From Gallionella sp. (GTDB lineage Bacteria > Pseudomonadota > Gammaproteobacteria > Burkholderiales > Gallionellaceae), in the NCBI GenBank assembly GCA_024654105.1, contig JANLID010000003.1, positions 1-17,463 of the forward strand: a stretch of 17,463 nt of DNA, given 5' to 3'. Positions 15,529 through 17,463 of this stretch are shown here, in pieces. Position 1 is the first letter of the stretch; every line of letters starts with the position of its first letter. The notes under the pieces are model-generated. The model made no database searches. It was not told the origin of the DNA and saw nothing but the letters and a program-made list of their open reading frames with translations. The position numbers and the translations under genes are program-made.

Positions 15529-15897
15529 TCATGCGATCAGGATCAGTGTCCAGACCACCAGCACATTGATCAGGCTGGCAAGCACAGCCGCGCTGCCGAT
15601 GTCCTTGGCGCGTTTGGCGAGATCGTGATCGTCGAGCGAAACACGATCGACGGTTGCTTCCACCGCAGAATTCAGCAGTTCGACGATCAGCACCAGCAGT
15701 ACGCTGGCTATCATCAACGCCTTGCCGAAGTGGCTGACTGGCAGCCAGAGCGCCAGCGGAATCAGCACGGCGGCCAGCATAACTTCCTGACGGAAAGCAT
15801 CTTCGTGTTTGTATGCGGCACGGAATCCGGCCAGCGCATAGCCGAATGCATTCCACAATCGTCTCAAACCGGTCTTGCCTTTGTGGGGGCTTTCCAT
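15529..15897 (-). CDS. dgkA: Diacylglycerol kinase DgkA
   Basis: This 122-residue integral inner-membrane kinase phosphorylates diacylglycerol to phosphatidic acid with ATP and recycles DAG into phospholipid synthesis. The conserved elements align with E. coli DgkA at a constant offset of four. They are AFRQE, IVELLNSAVEATVDR (Glu73 and Glu80, equivalent to catalytic-site Glu69 and Glu76) and RAKDIGSAAV (Lys98 and Asp99). Three membrane helices are evident. The ATG at 15897 gives exactly the E. coli length of 122. It matches the start of the duplicated stub at 16843, where the same MESP sequence follows a good Shine-Dalgarno. An ATG at 15909 (adding MSTT) is the alternative. It is preceded by the acyltransferase gene and followed by the glycosyltransferase gene. 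Confidence 0.94.
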   Translation of the reverse strand: MESPHKGKTGLRRLWNAFGYALAGFRAAYKHEDAFRQEVMLAAVLIPLALWLPVSHFGKALMIASVLLVLIVELLNSAVEATVDRVSLDDHDLAKRAKDIGSAAVLASLINVLVVWTLILIA

Positions 15898-15936
15898 TGT
15901 TGTGCTCATGTAATGAATCAAACTGTCAGGCAGCCA

Positions 15937-16686
15937 CTACTTGAGAAAATGTTTCGCATAGCGGTCGCTCATGCGCGACATCGGCAGCAGGATCAACAGG
16001 TCGGCGGTATTGAATTCCGCATCCCATGCCGGTTCGCCGCAGATATAAGCGCCCAGCCGCAGGTAACCTTTGAGCAACGGCGGGATCGGTGCATCGAGGT
16101 GCTGATTCAGCGCATGCAGCGGCAACGGGTTACGTGGGAACACGCTGTATTCGACGGGAGCGGCATAGATGCGGTGCAGTTTGCGGTAGATGCTGGCCGC
16201 GACATGGCCGCCATCGCCCATGCCGATGCTGGCGCAGCCGATCAGGTATTCGTGGTGATGCTGCAGCATGTATTGGGCGAGGCCGCCCCACAGCTGGGTG
16301 ATGGTTGCGCCGTCGCGGTAATCCCAGTGCACGCAGGAACGACCCACTTCCACCATGCGGTCGCTCAGGTGCAGCAAACGGGTCAAATCGAATTCGGTCT
16401 GCGCATAGTAGCCGCCGATTTTCTGCGCCTGCTCTGGCGGGAGTATGCGGTAGGTGCCGACCACTTTGTTCCCGTCGCTTTCGCGCACCAATAAATGCTC
16501 GCAGTATTTGTCGAAAATATCGCGGTCGATGCCTTCGCTTGCGCTGGGCAGGTTCGCGCCCATTTCTTCGGCGAATACCTTGTAGCGCAGGCGTTGCGCT
16601 TCCAGTACCTCCGATTCGCTGTGTGCCAGGCTGGTGATCAGGCGGCGTTGAACTGCGGGCCGGGATTGTCGGTTAAGTTCCAGCAT
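15937..16686 (-). CDS. OlsB-like GNAT N-acyltransferase
   Basis: This 249-residue protein has the GNAT-type fold seen in OlsB and related acyl-ACP-dependent N-acyltransferases, which make lyso-ornithine lipid or other N-acyl amino acids. Supporting blocks are QRLRYKVFAEEMGANLP at about residues 32-48, HLLVRESDGNKVVGTYRIL, VEVGRSCVHWDYRDGATI, and CASIGMGDGG. A C-terminal extension (LLKGYLRLGAYICGEPAWD, DLLILLPM) is usual for the family. AGGAG lies 5 nt before the ATG at 16686, and an out-of-frame ATG overlaps that spacer. It is the first gene of the lipid operon, 39 bp before dgkA. No OlsA-like O-acyltransferase is visible, so ornithine-lipid synthesis is a hypothesis. Other N-acyl products are equally possible. 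Confidence 0.82.
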   Translation of the reverse strand: MLELNRQSRPAVQRRLITSLAHSESEVLEAQRLRYKVFAEEMGANLPSASEGIDRDIFDKYCEHLLVRESDGNKVVGTYRILPPEQAQKIGGYYAQTEFDLTRLLHLSDRMVEVGRSCVHWDYRDGATITQLWGGLAQYMLQHHHEYLIGCASIGMGDGGHVAASIYRKLHRIYAAPVEYSVFPRNPLPLHALNQHLDAPIPPLLKGYLRLGAYICGEPAWDAEFNTADLLILLPMSRMSDRYAKHFLK

Positions 16687-16842
16687 TGCATCTCCTGGGT
16701 TGATTGAAGATGCGTGCAGGTTATTGAATCCTTGTTGCAGCGCGATGACGGGAATATGAAAGATGTGTTAATTGTTTGGGAGATGAAATCTGGCTGTCAC
16801 AGTGCTACCGCATACTTGCGCATTTTGCTTCGGGAGTTATTT
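16687..16842. other. Intergenic region upstream of the lipid operon
   Basis: This is a somewhat AT-richer stretch that must contain the minus-strand promoter for the acyltransferase operon and possibly the old plus-strand promoter of the dgkA stub. A perfect Pho half site CTGTCAC occurs at 16794-16800, but no second half site follows at the proper distance (CTACCGC matches poorly). No other structure stands out. Confidence 0.4.
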
Positions 16843-16902
16843 ATGGAAAGTCCATACAAAGGTAAAACTGGCCTGCGTCGTTTATGGAATGCCTTCGGTT
16901 AA
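16843..16902 (+). pseudogene. 19-codon 5' stub of a second diacylglycerol kinase gene
   Basis: GGGAG (16832-16836) lies 6 nt before an ATG that encodes MESPYKGKTGLRRLWNAFG and then TAA. The intact dgkA on the other strand begins MESPHKGKTGLRRLWNAFGY. Of the 19 codons only one residue differs (Tyr for His), while about a dozen third positions differ silently, so the copy evolved under coding constraint before it was broken. After the stop, a stretch at about 16904-16935 (CCGTTCAGGA, then GTTATGCAGCC) loosely resembles the later dgkA segment around FRQEVMLAA, consistent with an internal deletion. It is most likely a dead paralogue. A functional 19-residue peptide is possible but unsupported. 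Confidence 0.7.
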
Positions 16903-16959
16903 CCGTTCAGGACTTCCTGGTTATGCAGCCACTGTCAATACTCAAAACACTCATGCTGC

Positions 16960-17463
16960 TCAAGCCTTACCGAACATATCCTGCGGCAATGGGATGCGAT
17001 GCCGCAATTGCAGCGGTGTGACAAGCTCGATGCGTTGACGCGAGGCGGCGTCGGAACATGAAGGGTTCGCATCCCACACCGGCTCTTCGCCCAGCAGGAT
17101 ACGGTCAATGTGTGCCAAACGCGCGCCGGTTTCGCTCAAGTAATAGTTGAAACGGCGCTGCACCCCGACATCAAGCAGGCGGGCTCCGTAGTAACAAAGA
17201 TGTGACAGGCGGCTTGCGCGCAGCAGGTTTTCCGCGCCTGCCAGCATCGCCACACCCCGCATGGCCAAGGGCCGCGGACAATCGAAATGTTTCGCAACGT
17301 ATTCCGCCAATTCATTACGATGCGTATCCATAAGGTCGCCCGGCATGGCAAACAGGTATTTGCGCACATGCATATCCATAGCCCACTCCGCTGCTGCATG
17401 GGTCAGCGTATGGACATTCAGCCATATCTTTTCATGTGCGGGAACGAAGTGGTTATGCGCGAT
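16960..17463 (-). CDS. Unidentified protein, C-terminal part (5' end beyond the window)
   Basis: I do not recognise this family. The open frame enters from the right edge with no start codon needed and gives 167 residues to a TGA at 16960-16962. The visible part is soluble-looking, with no membrane segment. It is rich in His and aromatic residues near the edge (IAHNHFVPAHEKIW, NVHTLTHAAAEWAM). A helical stretch with Arg/Leu (AMLAGAENLLRASRLSHLCY) follows. The most conserved block against its paralogue is RRFNYYLSETGARLAHIDRI, then LGEEPVW and QLRHRIPLPQDMF. A second, truncated copy lies at 13513-13743 in the opposite orientation. It reads in the same direction as the lipid operon and ends 273 bp before it. 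The internal ATG at 17379 is not the true start, because coding continues upstream. Confidence 0.75.
   Translation of the reverse strand: MAHNHFVPAHEKIWLNVHTLTHAAAEWAMDMHVRKYLFAMPGDLMDTHRNELAEYVAKHFDCPRPLAMRGVAMLAGAENLLRASRLSHLCYYGARLLDVGVQRRFNYYLSETGARLAHIDRILLGEEPVWDANPSCSDAASRQRIELVTPLQLRHRIPLPQDMFGKA

Noticed and set aside
16794..16800. CTGTCAC as a Pho box for the lipid operon
   Set aside because: It is a single half site. The expected second half 4 nt later (CTACCGC) matches poorly, so it is probably chance.
16714..16842. Plus-strand ORF from 16714 in frame with the dgkA stub, giving 62 residues
   Set aside because: The intact DgkA begins at the MESP methionine and the stub's Shine-Dalgarno sits directly before that ATG, so the upstream part is just an open leader.
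1..17463. CRISPR arrays, tRNA genes, insertion sequences, integrases or phage genes
   Set aside because: No regularly spaced repeats, tRNA-like cloverleaf, transposase or integrase motifs were seen. The paralogue fragments have no IS-like ends or obvious target-site duplications.

Overview
The window reads as chromosomal DNA of a Gram-negative betaproteobacterium. The evidence is a Porin_4-type outer-membrane porin ending in Phe, Sec and lipoprotein signal peptides, moderately high GC and betaproteobacterial-looking Pst proteins. A Nitrosomonadales/Gallionellaceae-like host is my best guess, but it rests on general protein resemblance and was not tested.

Positions 1-9490 are devoted to phosphate uptake. 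Two Pst systems diverge from a 148 bp intergenic region. On the minus strand lie pstS1 and the 5' part of pstC1, which runs off the left edge. Both are of ordinary size, and a rho-independent hairpin sits between them. On the plus strand a tight cluster reads pstS2, a lipoprotein with an internal repeat, pstC2, pstA2, pstB2 and phoU, closed by a strong terminator at 9459-9490. PstC2 and PstA2 are the enlarged type known from Pseudomonas, with a roughly 400-residue extracytoplasmic insert in PstC and a coiled coil in PstA. The divergent region carries a candidate Pho box.

Positions 9567-13512 hold two minus-strand genes, each with its own terminator. One is a general porin. The other is a large PhoX/DUF839-family lipoprotein, a probable phosphatase. 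Together with the pst genes they suggest a phosphate-scavenging region: release of Pi from organic esters, entry through the outer membrane, capture, transport and PhoU signalling. No phoB or phoR is present in the window.

Positions 13513-16960 hold a minus-strand lipid/envelope operon: an OlsB-like N-acyltransferase, diacylglycerol kinase, a GT4 glycosyltransferase and a PAP2 phosphatase. Each side of this operon carries a broken plus-strand paralogue fragment. On the left is the 3' end of a gene related to the unidentified gene at the right edge (16960 to beyond 17463). On the right is a 19-codon 5' stub of dgkA that keeps its ribosome binding site. These remnants point to past duplication and rearrangement. 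The most interesting items are the repeat lipoprotein embedded between pstS2 and pstC2, the possible link between phosphate uptake and lipid remodelling, and the paralogue debris around the lipid operon.
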